Numbered from the stretch's first letter, positions 44,397 to 53,590 are shown. The stretch: DNA of 64,000 nucleotides from Senimuribacter intestinalis (GCA_943192975.1 CALPCJ010000002.1:124001-188000), one strand, 5' to 3'. A program made the numbers and translations. The notes: generated from the sequence alone by a model not told the origin.

Positions 44397-46088
44397 TTAT
44401 TCTGCTTTCTTCACCATGCAGCCCTTCTTGTACAGCGCAATTCCGTACTTTAATATCGGTCTGTATCCGTCAGCTGAAAGTGGTGCAGCATAATCCTGCG
44501 CTTCTATCTGCTGCAATGCCTCTTCGCATTTCTCTTCCATCTCTGCAAAGGTCTTTGCCACTTTTAACTCCAAAATAATAGCTTTTCCCATAAATTTCTT
44601 TTCACAGAGAATCAAATCCGGTCTGCCCGTTCCACTCTCACGATTGGACTGCATCATATACCGACCTGTATTTTTCAAAAGCCCTGTCAAAAATCCATGG
44701 TAGTAGCTCTCCGCATAATCGAAGTAGCTGATAGTGTCCATCAGCTGCTGGCTGATGAAGTTCTCAGCCGCTTCGCAGTCGCCTTCTTCGAAAGCCTTAA
44801 TGAGACTACTTCTATCCACATTTGCTATCTTTTGGTCGAACCATTCTTTGATGCTTTGTTCATAAATGGATGCAATCTCCTCGTTGGGAATCGCCATTTC
44901 AATATAGATATTCCGTTTCTCTATTCGCTGGCTTTTCATCTTTAGATATCCTGTGAAGAACAAAAAGTTCCACAGATTATCTTTCGATGTGTGAATATCT
45001 CCATAGGTTATTTCTTCATGAACCGGCTTTTCTATGGTGCCGCCGTCCATCAAAATCTCCAACTCCTGGCGGGTCATATCGTCGGCATCTTCTACAAGCT
45101 CTTTTACAATTCCATTGCTGGAAGTATTGGACCAGTATGGTTTGGTTGCTATCTGATTGCCCGACAGTACGCTTTTCGTATAGTTTAAAATGCTCCACGG
45201 ATTGTAAATCTCTCTGTTTCCAAAGAGATAACCATCATACCAGTTCTTTGCCTCAGAAAACCTGCCAGAAAGGTCATAATAGGCAAGCATCTCCTGCACT
45301 TCTTCACCCGTAAAGCCAAAACAGCTGCTGTAATTCTCGCTGATCATCGAATGAATCTCTAAATTGTTCAGTCCTGTAAAAATGCTCTCCCTGCTGATTC
45401 TAAGGCATCCTGTCACTACGCCAAACTTCAGATAGGGATTGGTTTTCAGGGCGGACTCAAAGAGGGAGCGGATGAAGCCAATCATTTCATCGTAAAATCC
45501 ACCGAAATATGCACACTCTAAAGGTACGTCGTATTCGTCAATGAGAATAATTGCTTCCTTCCCATGATATTTGTACAGGCACTCAGACAGAAATCGGATT
45601 GCGTCTGCATACAGAGAAGCATCTTCTCTTTCGTTTAGAATCGCCTCGTATTTTTCTTGTGCGTTTCCGTTCATTTTACCGGCAAGTACGTACTGATGTC
45701 TGGAAAACTCTGCAACAATTTCCCGTTTTAACATAATGTACGCCATTGCAAAGTCACTTTGTTTGGCTGATTTTAGCGATAAAGAAATCACAGGGTACTG
45801 CTCCATATGGGCAAGATACTTTTCCCCGGCGTCCATGATAGAAAGCCCTTCAAAGAGATGGCGATTGTCTATCTTCTCACCTTCCGGCGTTCTCTCGTCT
45901 TCAAAGAAACGGCGAAGCATGGAAAGATTCAGGGTTTTGCCAAAACGGCGGGGTCTTGTGAGCAGCGTCGTCTGTGCCCCTGTATCAAGTAATTCCTTTA
46001 TCAGCAAGGTTTTGTCTACTAAGTACAGGTCTTCTTCTTTAAATTTCTTAAAATCCTCAAATCCAATGGGAAGTCTCTTCTTATCCAT
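44397..46088 (-). CDS. AAA-ATPase-like / PD-(D/E)XK nuclease-like protein, copy 1
   Basis: A 563-residue protein of the family with an AAA-ATPase-like N-domain and a PD-(D/E)XK nuclease-superfamily C-domain, often present in many copies in gut Clostridia and Bacteroidetes. LPIGFEDFKKFKEEDLYLVDKTLLIKELLD starts the N-domain; TRPRRFGKTLNLSML is the P-loop-like motif; IILIDEYDVPLE is Walker B-like. The C-terminal GRPDLILCEKKFMGKAIILELKVAKTFAEME has the D...ExK pattern. Function is unknown. A second copy with closely matching sequence starts right of 63009. Confidence 0.85.
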   Translation of the reverse strand: MDKKRLPIGFEDFKKFKEEDLYLVDKTLLIKELLDTGAQTTLLTRPRRFGKTLNLSMLRRFFEDERTPEGEKIDNRHLFEGLSIMDAGEKYLAHMEQYPVISLSLKSAKQSDFAMAYIMLKREIVAEFSRHQYVLAGKMNGNAQEKYEAILNEREDASLYADAIRFLSECLYKYHGKEAIILIDEYDVPLECAYFGGFYDEMIGFIRSLFESALKTNPYLKFGVVTGCLRISRESIFTGLNNLEIHSMISENYSSCFGFTGEEVQEMLAYYDLSGRFSEAKNWYDGYLFGNREIYNPWSILNYTKSVLSGNQIATKPYWSNTSSNGIVKELVEDADDMTRQELEILMDGGTIEKPVHEEITYGDIHTSKDNLWNFLFFTGYLKMKSQRIEKRNIYIEMAIPNEEIASIYEQSIKEWFDQKIANVDRSSLIKAFEEGDCEAAENFISQQLMDTISYFDYAESYYHGFLTGLLKNTGRYMMQSNRESGTGRPDLILCEKKFMGKAIILELKVAKTFAEMEEKCEEALQQIEAQDYAAPLSADGYRPILKYGIALYKKGCMVKKAE

Positions 46089-46119
46089 CTTCGACTCACC
46101 TCTTTTCCTTCGTACCTAT

Positions 46120-46148
46120 AGTATACGTGAAAAACGGGAAAATCACAA
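46120..46148 (-). promoter_or_regulatory. Candidate promoter of AAA-ATPase-like copy 1
   Basis: TTGTGA (46143-46148) and TATACT (46120-46125), 17-bp spacer. The -35 lies inside the hairpin that terminates the upstream LysE gene. Confidence 0.5.
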
Positions 46149-46164
46149 GTAAGATTTTCCCGTT
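46126..46164 (-). terminator. Terminator after the LysE gene
   Basis: AACGGGAAAATC (46133-46144) pairs with GATTTTCCCGTT (46153-46164); on the minus strand TTTC follows. Confidence 0.75.
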
Positions 46165-46190
46165 CGCTTTCAACGCAAAACATTTTTCGG

Positions 46191-46775
46191 TTACTTCAGC
46201 ATACTATACACACATTCCATCAGAGTCGCTGCCAGCACGATATTAATCACTCTGTAATGCTGCTGATAAACTCTCTGAATTAACAGCCCTACTCCAACCC
46301 AAGTTGATGTTGCAATAGTTCCTATCGTTGCAATAATAAGCTCAAAAAGAATCAAAGTTCCAAATTCAGTACTATAATTTGTAACATAGCCTGTCAACGC
46401 TGTAATACCAAACAAATAAATTTTCACATTTACAAACTGGAGTAAAAAGCCTTTCATAAAGGATGCCGATTTACCATTACTGCTTTCTGTAGGCTTACTG
46501 ATTGCCATATGGATTGCAAGCCACAGAATATAAGCTGCACCTATATATTTCATTACCCCAAGCATAGAAGGCAGCACTGTGCTAACACCGAACACGAAAA
46601 TTGCACACAAAATCTCAACGACAAAATACCCTGTAAAAATCCCGAAGAATAAAGGCTTTCCCCTTTTCCATCCATAGTTTGTCACCGTATTAAGCGCTAG
46701 CACATTCCCCGGTCCCGGTGTAAATGCGTTAATCATTGCATAAATAAAAAAATTACCTATTACATAACCTGGCAT
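46191..46775 (-). CDS. LysE/RhtB family amino-acid exporter
   Basis: A 194-residue membrane protein with about six hydrophobic segments. MINAFTPGPGNVLALNTVTNYGWKRG is the family's N-terminal signature. It would export an amino acid or analogue. ATG 46775 (MPGYVIGNF) is the start, since GGAGG lies 8 bases before it. The gene follows a LysR regulator on the same strand, and a palindrome lies in its leader. Confidence 0.87.
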   Translation of the reverse strand: MPGYVIGNFFIYAMINAFTPGPGNVLALNTVTNYGWKRGKPLFFGIFTGYFVVEILCAIFVFGVSTVLPSMLGVMKYIGAAYILWLAIHMAISKPTESSNGKSASFMKGFLLQFVNVKIYLFGITALTGYVTNYSTEFGTLILFELIIATIGTIATSTWVGVGLLIQRVYQQHYRVINIVLAATLMECVYSMLK

Positions 46776-46790
46776 AATTACGCCTCCTTT

Positions 46791-46810
46791 CGTGGTATCA
46801 TCATACCACG
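46791..46810 (-). promoter_or_regulatory. 20-bp palindrome upstream of the LysE gene
   Basis: CGTGGTAT-CATC-ATACCACG, two perfect 8-bp arms around 4 bases, only 16 bp before the exporter ATG. It could be an operator for the adjacent LysR protein or an RNA hairpin masking the ribosome site. Confidence 0.55.
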
Positions 46811-46869
46811 AAACAGTTATCAATAGGTAATATCTAATTATTATGCTAATCCATAAACTGTCCCTATGT

Positions 46870-47772
46870 TTATTCAGACTGATACTGTCTGATTGCTTCA
46901 ACATAGATTTTTCCGAGTTCAGATAGCTCCCTGTCCTTATTTAAAATATAGCCAATATGAATCGATTCCTCTGCGTCCAGTGGAATCGAATGAATCTCAT
47001 CTCCGTGCAAATCCTTTGGAAAAATTCCACTTGAAATGGTATATCCGTTTAAACCTATCATGAAATTGACAATTGCAGCCCGATCACTAATCTTGATACT
47101 CTTTTCCACATCCTCGCTACTGAACAGCTCCTCCGCATAATTGGAAGACTCATATACACCCTGTACAAAGCTGAGTCTCGGATATGGTTTCAAATCTTCC
47201 AAGCTAAGTTTTTCTCTCTTTGCCAAAGGATGCTTTCTCCATAAAAACACGTGAGGTTTTGCGGTAAATAATTCGTAAAACTTCAGATTATTTTCCTCCA
47301 GGGTTTTATGCATCACCTGTCTGTTGCTGTCACTTAGATAAAGAATCCCAAGGTCACTGAACCGATTTCGAACATCAGCAATTACCTGGTACGTCTGTGT
47401 TTCATTTAAAATAAACTCATACCGCTGCTGTCCAAACTGTTTCACCAACTCAACAAAAGCATTCGCTCCGAAGGTGTAATGCTGTGAAGATACACAAAAG
47501 CGCTGTTTTCCTGCCTCGCTGCCAAAATATCTTCCCTCTAGAAGCTCCATCTGCTGCACAACCTGCCTTGCGTAACCTAAAAACTCCATACCCTCCGTTG
47601 TCAACGTAGCACCTGTGCGGCAGCGAGTAAAAATGGTAAAATTCAATACCTTCTCGATTTCTTTTACCATTTGAGAAAGACTGGGCTGCGAAATATACAA
47701 AGCCTTTGCGGCCTCCGTAATAGAACCTTTTTCCGCAATCGTAATCAAGTATTTCAATTTTTGTAAAGTCAT
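46870..47772 (-). CDS. LysR family transcriptional regulator
   Basis: A 300-residue LTTR. The N-terminal HTH is LKYLITIAEKGSITEAAKALYISQPSLSQMVKEIEKVLN; the rest is the periplasmic-binding-protein-like effector domain. It lies 94 bp upstream of the LysE exporter gene and probably controls it. The repeat array starts 140 bp upstream of its start codon. Confidence 0.88.
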   Translation of the reverse strand: MTLQKLKYLITIAEKGSITEAAKALYISQPSLSQMVKEIEKVLNFTIFTRCRTGATLTTEGMEFLGYARQVVQQMELLEGRYFGSEAGKQRFCVSSQHYTFGANAFVELVKQFGQQRYEFILNETQTYQVIADVRNRFSDLGILYLSDSNRQVMHKTLEENNLKFYELFTAKPHVFLWRKHPLAKREKLSLEDLKPYPRLSFVQGVYESSNYAEELFSSEDVEKSIKISDRAAIVNFMIGLNGYTISSGIFPKDLHGDEIHSIPLDAEESIHIGYILNKDRELSELGKIYVEAIRQYQSE

Positions 47773-47912
47773 ATGCGTGCCTTTCCCATTTAAACATGTT
47801 CCCTAGGATTTCACCATTATTTTACTCCTTTTTTCAAAGAAGCACAAGGGCGGCGAGAAAACACACGGGGATTCGCCACCTAAATTACAGATTGTATTTC
47901 CTCCTACATCCA

Positions 47913-48247
47913 ATGTACAACTTTGCTCTCATTCCTAAAGCATGTGTTGTGCAAATCATCTTACCGATTTGCAAATCTGCACAACTTTAGCAGTAGATGT
48001 TTTGCAAGATGCACTTTTTCGTGCCTATTTGCACAACTTTAATCACATTTGTATTTCTCTGGTTGTGCAATTACTCTGCAATTTAACCTACTTTACACAA
48101 CTACTGCATACGCATCGCCTATCTGGTTATGCATATCACCCTAAAAAGAAAGAATTCGCACAACTTTTAGCGCTCCAATCCGCAGCTGGTTGTGCAAACC
48201 GCCCCTGTTTTCTCACTTTTGCACAATCGAAGCCGCAAAAACACAAC
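47913..48247. repeat. Array of alternating inverted 9-bp motifs, 63-bp period
   Basis: The motif GTTGTGCAA appears on the plus strand at 47946, 47999 (degenerate), 48062, 48126 (degenerate) and 48189. Its reverse complement TTGCACAAC or a close variant appears at 47913, 47977, 48029, 48093, 48156, 48219 and 48239. Same-orientation copies are 63-64 bp apart except one 52-53-bp step. Opposite copies alternate every ~30-33 bp, about three helical turns. Flanks are partly conserved (ACAACTTTA on one side, CTGGTTGTG on the other); interiors are not. It fills most of the 494-bp gap between the MATE and LysR genes. Nothing else is visible in 47773-47912. Confidence 0.8.
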
Positions 48248-48266
48248 CGCAGCCGCACAGATACCT

Positions 48267-49616
48267 TCATCCTTTCTCTAAACGATATTTCCGCATCCTC
48301 ACAAGCGCCGCCAAAAAGCATAAACTCCAGCTGACGCCCACAGCAAGCCAGATTCCACCTTTGCCGAAAAGCGGTTCAAGAACCCAGATTGCAGACAGAT
48401 TCGCTAAAATCTGAATCCCGCCGATCACCAGCGGCATCAGTACATCCGCCATACCCCGCAGCACTGCCATATATGCCTGCCACAGACCCAAAATGATGTA
48501 AAAACCACAAGTAATTTTAAGATACAGGTATCCTTCCTCCACCACGGCAGCACTGTTTGCATCATCTACAAAAATGCCCAGCAGCGGTTTTCCGGCAAAG
48601 AAAACAAATACCGTCATCACTGCCATAAAGCCTACACTGATGAGCACCGTTATATGTCTTCCTTCTTTAATCCGATCAAAGCGTGCCGCACCCCGGTTCT
48701 GCGCCGTGAACGTATTCAGCGCGCCGGAAAGTGCATTGACAAACATGATGACAATCTGCTCAATCTTTTGTGCCGCTGCATAGCCTGCTACCACCACCGC
48801 ACCATATTCGTTGATAACCGCCTGCACAAAAATCGCCACCAGACTGACAATACTTACCTGCAGACTGGTCGGTACAGATAGTTTTAGCACATAAGCCACC
48901 CTTGATTTTTTCGTATTGCGAAAATCCTCCCGGCTGACCCAAAGCATTGGCATCTTTTTCTTCATATAGACAAGACACATCAGCACCGCCAGACTCTCCG
49001 CAATGACTGTGCCAATCGCGGCACCTGCAACACCCATAGATAGCCCCTTGACAAAGAGCAAGTCGAGGACAATATTACAGATACAGGAAAATGCCAGAAA
49101 AAACAGAGGTCTGCTGCCGTCTCCACAGGCTCGCATAATAAAAATGCACATGCTGTACGCATAAGTAAAAAGCCCTCCTACGAAGACAATCTTCAGATAA
49201 AGCACCGCACTGGCGAGCACCTCCGGTGGTGTATTCACAGCCCGCAAAATAGGCTCAGCCAGAAAAAGCCCTGTAATCAGCTTCAGAATCCATGTTGCAA
49301 TTACCACAAAGATAGAAATCACAATAACCTGACGCACCTTATCAAAACGTCCCTCGCCGCAATACTCGCTGACTGCCGTGCTGATGCCCATCATCAGTCC
49401 CAGACCAATACTGACTGCAAGCATGATAATCTGCCCTGTCACGCCGATAGCAGCAAGGCCCTCTGTTCCTACAAAACGCCCCACTATAACCGCATCAACG
49501 GTAGAATAAAGCTGCTGAAATACCGAACAGCAAAATACCGGAACTGCAAAGCCGATGAGTTTCTTCCAGATAACTCCTTCTGTCATGAGAGACAGCCCTT
49601 TCTTCTCATCGTTCAA
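48267..49616 (-). CDS. MATE family efflux transporter
   Basis: A 449-residue membrane protein with about 12 segments. IGFAVPVFCCSVFQQLYSTVDAVIVGRFVGTEGLAAIGVTG is the typical MATE start. It exports cationic or other small molecules by Na+ or H+ antiport. I use a TTG start at 49614-49616 (MNDEKKGLSLMTEG) because GGGGGG precedes it at 6-7 bases. Third gene of the class V PLP/RidA/MATE operon, so it may export a product or toxic intermediate of that pathway. Confidence 0.85.
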   Translation of the reverse strand: MNDEKKGLSLMTEGVIWKKLIGFAVPVFCCSVFQQLYSTVDAVIVGRFVGTEGLAAIGVTGQIIMLAVSIGLGLMMGISTAVSEYCGEGRFDKVRQVIVISIFVVIATWILKLITGLFLAEPILRAVNTPPEVLASAVLYLKIVFVGGLFTYAYSMCIFIMRACGDGSRPLFFLAFSCICNIVLDLLFVKGLSMGVAGAAIGTVIAESLAVLMCLVYMKKKMPMLWVSREDFRNTKKSRVAYVLKLSVPTSLQVSIVSLVAIFVQAVINEYGAVVVAGYAAAQKIEQIVIMFVNALSGALNTFTAQNRGAARFDRIKEGRHITVLISVGFMAVMTVFVFFAGKPLLGIFVDDANSAAVVEEGYLYLKITCGFYIILGLWQAYMAVLRGMADVLMPLVIGGIQILANLSAIWVLEPLFGKGGIWLAVGVSWSLCFLAALVRMRKYRLEKG

Positions 49617-49684
49617 AATTTCGCCCCCCTTTCCAAAAAACAAGCAGCCAAGATTACTCAGCCGCCTGTCTGTATGATTATAGG

Positions 49685-50152
49685 TTATTCTTTTACTTTT
49701 ACAATCATTTCCACTTCCAGTGGAATACGGAACGGCAGCACGTTAGTGCCTACCGCAGTTCTTGCATGTCTGCCCCGCTCACCTAAAACTTCGCCGAACA
49801 GGTCGGATACGCCGTTGATGACCAGCGGCTGTTCAAAATAGTCCGTAGTGCTGTTTACAAAACCCTGCACTTTAACAATCTGTTCCAGCTTATCCCAGTC
49901 GCCGCCAAGTTCTCTTTTCAATACGGCGAGGAGATTGATACCAGCAAGTCTAGCTGCATCATAGCCTTCCTTCGTTGTCAGATTCTCACCCAGTCTACCG
50001 AATACAACCGGCTTTCCATTTTCAAAGGGACCTGCGCCGGAGAAAAACCAAAGGCTTCCAGCCTTCTGCACGCTGACATAGTTTGCCATCGGCTCCGGAC
50101 CTGCTGACAAATCAATTCCCAGCTCCGCTAATTTCTTTTCTACATCCATCAT
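49685..50152 (-). CDS. RidA family enamine/imine deaminase (island B)
   Basis: About 155 residues. The C-terminal GRHARTAVGTNVLPFRIPLEVEMIVKV has the conserved Arg. It aligns along its length with the island A RidA. The start is placed at ATG 50152 (MMDVEKKLAELGI) with AGGA upstream; an ATG at 50170 is possible. It lies directly after the class V PLP gene, matching island A. Confidence 0.85.
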   Translation of the reverse strand: MMDVEKKLAELGIDLSAGPEPMANYVSVQKAGSLWFFSGAGPFENGKPVVFGRLGENLTTKEGYDAARLAGINLLAVLKRELGGDWDKLEQIVKVQGFVNSTTDYFEQPLVINGVSDLFGEVLGERGRHARTAVGTNVLPFRIPLEVEMIVKVKE

Positions 50153-50171
50153 ATTAATCCTGCCTTTCATA

Positions 50172-51359
50172 TTATTTACCTATCACGTCTATCAGACGAT
50201 TGATATCTTCTTTGTTGTTATAATAGTGCAGTGCAACGCGCATTTCCTGCGTGCCCTGGGTGCTGCCGGGCTTTACACCGGCGCCGATACCGGCAGCCAA
50301 AAGCTTTTCACCTGTCACACCGTTTTCCTCATCAATGCAAAGCACATGAATACCCGATCTGTTTTCTCTTGAGAAATCGTAAGCAAGGCGCACACCCTTT
50401 GCAGTATCTATGCGCTCCTTCAAATAATCTCCAAGCCCCAGCACATACTCTGCAATATCGTCTGCGGAAAGTTCCAAATACTTTGCCGAAGAAAGTCCCA
50501 GCCCATAAATGCCGGAAACCGTTGGAAACCCTAGTTCAAAGCGCCCTGCATCATCACGAAGCGAAAGTTCCTGCTTGCTGGTATTAAAACGCTCATCATC
50601 GCTCATCCAGCCGGCGCCAAACTGTTTCAAGCTTTTAAGAAGCTTCGGACTGATATAACCGTAGCCTGTGCCGCAGTAGTTCATCATCCATTTATAGTCA
50701 TTTCCGATGAGAAAGTCAATTTTCATGGCCTTCACATCCACCGGCATGACCCCCAGCGCCTGCACGCCGTCTACTGCAAACCAAATGCCCTTTTCTCTGC
50801 AGTAGGTGCCAATGGCTGCCGCATCCATGCGAAATCCAGTAAAGCTTTCCACCAAAGAGATACAGATGGCTCTGGTTCTTTCGTCACATAAGTCAAACAA
50901 ATCCTCCGGCAGAATCGCGCCGTTTTTTGCCTTGGCATATCTCACCTCAAGGCCGTCATCCTGCCTCACCTGCCACGCAAAGCGATTTGCTATCCAGCTG
51001 TTTTCCACCAGTACTACGTTGTCTCCCGGTTCAAAATACATGCCGGAGGTAAACAAAGTATAAATATGAGAAGAATTATTGCCAAAGACAATGTTTTCCT
51101 TCTTTGCTCCAATCATCTGTGCAATCTGTGTCTTTGCCCAGTCCATCATGCCGATGGTTCCAGTCTCTTCGCCGCCGGGCAGCCTCCAAACAGAATCGCC
51201 GCCCTTTAGATAGCGATCCTCCTGATACCTTGCTACTCCATCATGTACAAAGTCCGGAACAAGACCTGTGGAGCTGGTATCCAGATATGCTGTATGGGAA
51301 AGCACCGGCACGTGGGTGCGAAATTCTGCAAATTTATCCATATTATCAGTTTCGTACAT
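50172..51359 (-). CDS. Class V aminotransferase-fold PLP enzyme (island B)
   Basis: A 395-residue fold-type I PLP enzyme paralogous to the one in island A. ISLVESFTGFRMDAAAIG, FAVDGVQALGVMPVD and IGNDYKWMMNYCGTGYGYI (Schiff-base Lys) are present. First gene of a three-gene operon (PLP enzyme, RidA, MATE). A copy of the proposed GntR operator lies 51 bp upstream of its start. Exact reaction unknown; a lyase or epimerase is as plausible as an aminotransferase. Confidence 0.8.
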   Translation of the reverse strand: MYETDNMDKFAEFRTHVPVLSHTAYLDTSSTGLVPDFVHDGVARYQEDRYLKGGDSVWRLPGGEETGTIGMMDWAKTQIAQMIGAKKENIVFGNNSSHIYTLFTSGMYFEPGDNVVLVENSWIANRFAWQVRQDDGLEVRYAKAKNGAILPEDLFDLCDERTRAICISLVESFTGFRMDAAAIGTYCREKGIWFAVDGVQALGVMPVDVKAMKIDFLIGNDYKWMMNYCGTGYGYISPKLLKSLKQFGAGWMSDDERFNTSKQELSLRDDAGRFELGFPTVSGIYGLGLSSAKYLELSADDIAEYVLGLGDYLKERIDTAKGVRLAYDFSRENRSGIHVLCIDEENGVTGEKLLAAGIGAGVKPGSTQGTQEMRVALHYYNNKEDINRLIDVIGK

Positions 51360-51409
51360 CTCTATTTATCGTCCTCCTTGCACTCACATATCTATTAAAA
51401 GGTTCTCTA

Positions 51410-51421
51410 ATATGTTCAATA
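51410..51421 (-). promoter_or_regulatory. Proposed GntR operator 1
   Basis: Minus-strand TATTGAACATAT followed by TAG, 51 bp before the class V PLP gene. It lies in the loop of an AAAAGGTT/AACCTTTT inverted repeat (51397-51428). The same 12 bases occur at two other operon starts. Confidence 0.65.
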
Positions 51422-51489
51422 ACCTTTTAGAAGATGCCCTGCAGATTTTCTGCAAAAGCTACAAGGCATAAATTATGATTTTAAAGTTA

Positions 51490-52062
51490 TTACAGCATCA
51501 TGATATCCTCTTCCAGATACAGTTCTGCTTTTTCTAAGTCCCGTTCTAAAAGCGCATTTACAATATGCTGATGTTTTTCTAAGTCCGAACTGCTCTTTAT
51601 TGCTGCCATAGAAGCCTTATAAAGCATATCCTGCAAAATACCCGGCAAATACTGATTTCCCGTAATCTCTGCAAGCCGCAGATGGAACATAGTGTTATTA
51701 GTTTTGCTTGGATCACTGCTGCCCATTTGTTGCTCTGTAAATGCCTTTAAAGAAAGAATTTCTTCATCAGAAGCATTTTCTATAGCAAGTTTCACACACA
51801 GCTTTTCAACCTGGCGGCGAATCACCTGTATCTGATTGATTTCATCAGAAGAATATAAATTCAGCATATACCCTTTTCTTGGATAGCTAATGAGATATCC
51901 TTGGCTGCAAAGAAGATGCAGTGCATCTCTAACCGGCGCTTTACTAACGCCAAACTGCTTCGCCAGCTGCGCCTCGCTTAGAAAGGATCTGCCATCGATG
52001 ACGCCGCTGTCGATATCTGCCTTGATACTGTGATAAACCTTCTCTGATAGTTTTTCTGCCAT
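51490..52062 (-). CDS. GntR family (FadR/FCD) regulator
   Basis: A ~190-residue regulator. The winged helix is YHSIKADIDSGVIDGRSFLSEAQLAKQFGVSKAPVRDALHLLCSQGYL; the rest is an FCD effector domain, probably metal- and carboxylate-binding. ATG 52062 (MAEKLSEKVYH) is chosen with GGGAG upstream; an ORF from 52152 would run into the S10 gene. It has its own promoter and a copy of the shared 15-bp motif, so autoregulation is likely. Confidence 0.86.
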   Translation of the reverse strand: MAEKLSEKVYHSIKADIDSGVIDGRSFLSEAQLAKQFGVSKAPVRDALHLLCSQGYLISYPRKGYMLNLYSSDEINQIQVIRRQVEKLCVKLAIENASDEEILSLKAFTEQQMGSSDPSKTNNTMFHLRLAEITGNQYLPGILQDMLYKASMAAIKSSSDLEKHQHIVNALLERDLEKAELYLEEDIMML

Positions 52063-52096
52063 ATCATTACTCCCATTATCATTTCCATTTTCACTG

Positions 52097-52108
52097 ATAT
52101 GTTCAATA
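52097..52108 (-). promoter_or_regulatory. Proposed GntR operator 2 (autoregulatory)
   Basis: Minus-strand TATTGAACATAT followed by CAG, placed 3 bp downstream of the -10 box of the gntR promoter, 35 bp before the gntR ATG. Confidence 0.68.
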
Positions 52109-52111
52109 GCT

Positions 52112-52140
52112 ATTTTACAGGTTTTTTCTCGATTCGTCAA
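52112..52140 (-). promoter_or_regulatory. Promoter of gntR
   Basis: TTGACG (52135-52140) and TAAAAT (52112-52117), 17-bp spacer, located over the end of the upstream S10 gene, giving gntR independent transcription. Confidence 0.7.
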
Positions 52141-53581
52141 GGGGCAGCGCATCTTTTTCAGAAAAAATTTCCTTCTGTTTACAGATCAACGCTCTCACAT
52201 CTTTTAAAAAGGTCGTTTTTCCCTCTTTGCTGGAATAGACGCCATGACCGCCCGGATACTCTTTTAGTACCATCTGCCTCGGATCAATGCCGCTGTGCGA
52301 AAACTGATATCTGGTATTTCCCACCAGAGTGCACAAGTCATAAAGTCCGCTGGCAACCAAAATTTTCATCTCCGGCATTCTCGCTGCGGCATTTTTGAGG
52401 CAGTCCATATGAGACTTCCCATCTTCTACAGTATAATCCCAGGCAGCATTTATATTCAGATTTCCGGTGTAGTAAATTCTATCCGTCTCTATCCCCAGCT
52501 GCGCTGCAAGCAGTCCGTTCATCACAGAAAGTGGCATATTGTCATCTCCTGCTGCGTTATACGTACCGGCAAGAGGTGATGTCATGCGACCGTCAAATAA
52601 ATCGACCCGTTTTTCCTTATGGGAAACGACTTGGGTCATGAAGTCTTCTACATCCCGCAGGTGCAGTCTTGTTTTTTCAAAATAAGATGCCTCCATGCCC
52701 GTATAGTTTGCAAGTTCTCTCGCAAGCGACTGCACCGTTTCAGCCGGGCAATCATCCCCCTCAAACAGCGCCGGAATTAGCTTTCTTTTCTCAAACTCCC
52801 ACACGTTCTTCAAAAAGACTTCTCGGTCACACTGCCCCTTTCGATTGTGATACCAATGCGTCGCTGCCATAGACGGAAGCGCTGCAGTCAAAAGTTCCAA
52901 CGCGGGTTCAAAAATGCGTCCGTTTCCCGCATCCAGAGAAAGGGCTGAGCCAATTAAAATCACGCCTGCAACAGGCAGTCCCAGCATCATCCGGTTCCCA
53001 TACATTACATCCCTGCCCAGCTCAGAAAGCACGCGGCAAGCCCTAATTGTGCCATAACTTTCTCCGCATAGATAAAGTGGACTGTTCCAGCGATTGTGAT
53101 TCTTCAGCCAAGATGCAATCGCAAAAGCAGTGCTTCTCGCATCGCCATCAACGGAAAAATAATCAGGCGCCGCTCTTTCCTGGAGCAATCTGGAATACCC
53201 CACACCCACCGGGTCTACATAGACAAGGTCGCATACATCCAAAATGGTGTCCGGCTCAATTGCAAGACCATAGGCAAGCTTTTCCTCCGCATCTTTGCTG
53301 ATGCAGTAAGGTCCAAAGCATTCCAGCTGCAGCATAGAAGTAGCGCTTCCCGGACCGCCGTTCCAGATAAACATGACCGGACGCTGCGGATTTTCATCGT
53401 CTATCCTGAGATAAGAAATCGTCGAAATGACCGCCTCCGGCGCACCGCTCTCATCATAAAACACGTGATCCTCGCTCACCGCTTCTGCACGAATCTTCCC
53501 ATGGCGCAGTAACATTTCAAGGAATGCCGTCCCATTAAGCCGTTCAAATGACTCTGTCATATAAGGTTGAAATTTTCTCAT
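52115..53581 (-). CDS. S10 serine carboxypeptidase-like, island B copy 1
   Basis: A 488-residue S10 family protein. The oxyanion motif is FIWNGGPGSATSM, nucleophile Ser in YLCGESYGTIRA, Asp in ASGLYDLC and His in YPGGHGVYSS, so the triad is intact. There is no signal peptide, unlike most S10 enzymes, so it acts in the cytoplasm. Released C-terminal residues or acyl groups are the likely chemistry. It lies 9 bp after another S10 gene. Confidence 0.87.
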   Translation of the reverse strand: MRKFQPYMTESFERLNGTAFLEMLLRHGKIRAEAVSEDHVFYDESGAPEAVISTISYLRIDDENPQRPVMFIWNGGPGSATSMLQLECFGPYCISKDAEEKLAYGLAIEPDTILDVCDLVYVDPVGVGYSRLLQERAAPDYFSVDGDARSTAFAIASWLKNHNRWNSPLYLCGESYGTIRACRVLSELGRDVMYGNRMMLGLPVAGVILIGSALSLDAGNGRIFEPALELLTAALPSMAATHWYHNRKGQCDREVFLKNVWEFEKRKLIPALFEGDDCPAETVQSLARELANYTGMEASYFEKTRLHLRDVEDFMTQVVSHKEKRVDLFDGRMTSPLAGTYNAAGDDNMPLSVMNGLLAAQLGIETDRIYYTGNLNINAAWDYTVEDGKSHMDCLKNAAARMPEMKILVASGLYDLCTLVGNTRYQFSHSGIDPRQMVLKEYPGGHGVYSSKEGKTTFLKDVRALICKQKEIFSEKDALPLDESRKNL

Positions 53582-53590
53582 TTCGTTCTC

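Noticed and set aside
46776..46904. 43-residue N-terminal extension of the LysE protein
   Set aside because: It would overlap the LysR gene end, lacks a ribosome site, and the GGAGG before ATG 46775 fixes the start.
47913..48247. CRISPR array
   Set aside because: Copies alternate in orientation, are only ~9-13 bp long and degenerate, and no cas genes are present.
47942..48334. 130-residue rightward ORF across the repeat array
   Set aside because: It has no ribosome site, odd composition (many His, Cys, Leu), and overlaps the MATE gene 3' end antisense; it is a by-product of the repeats.
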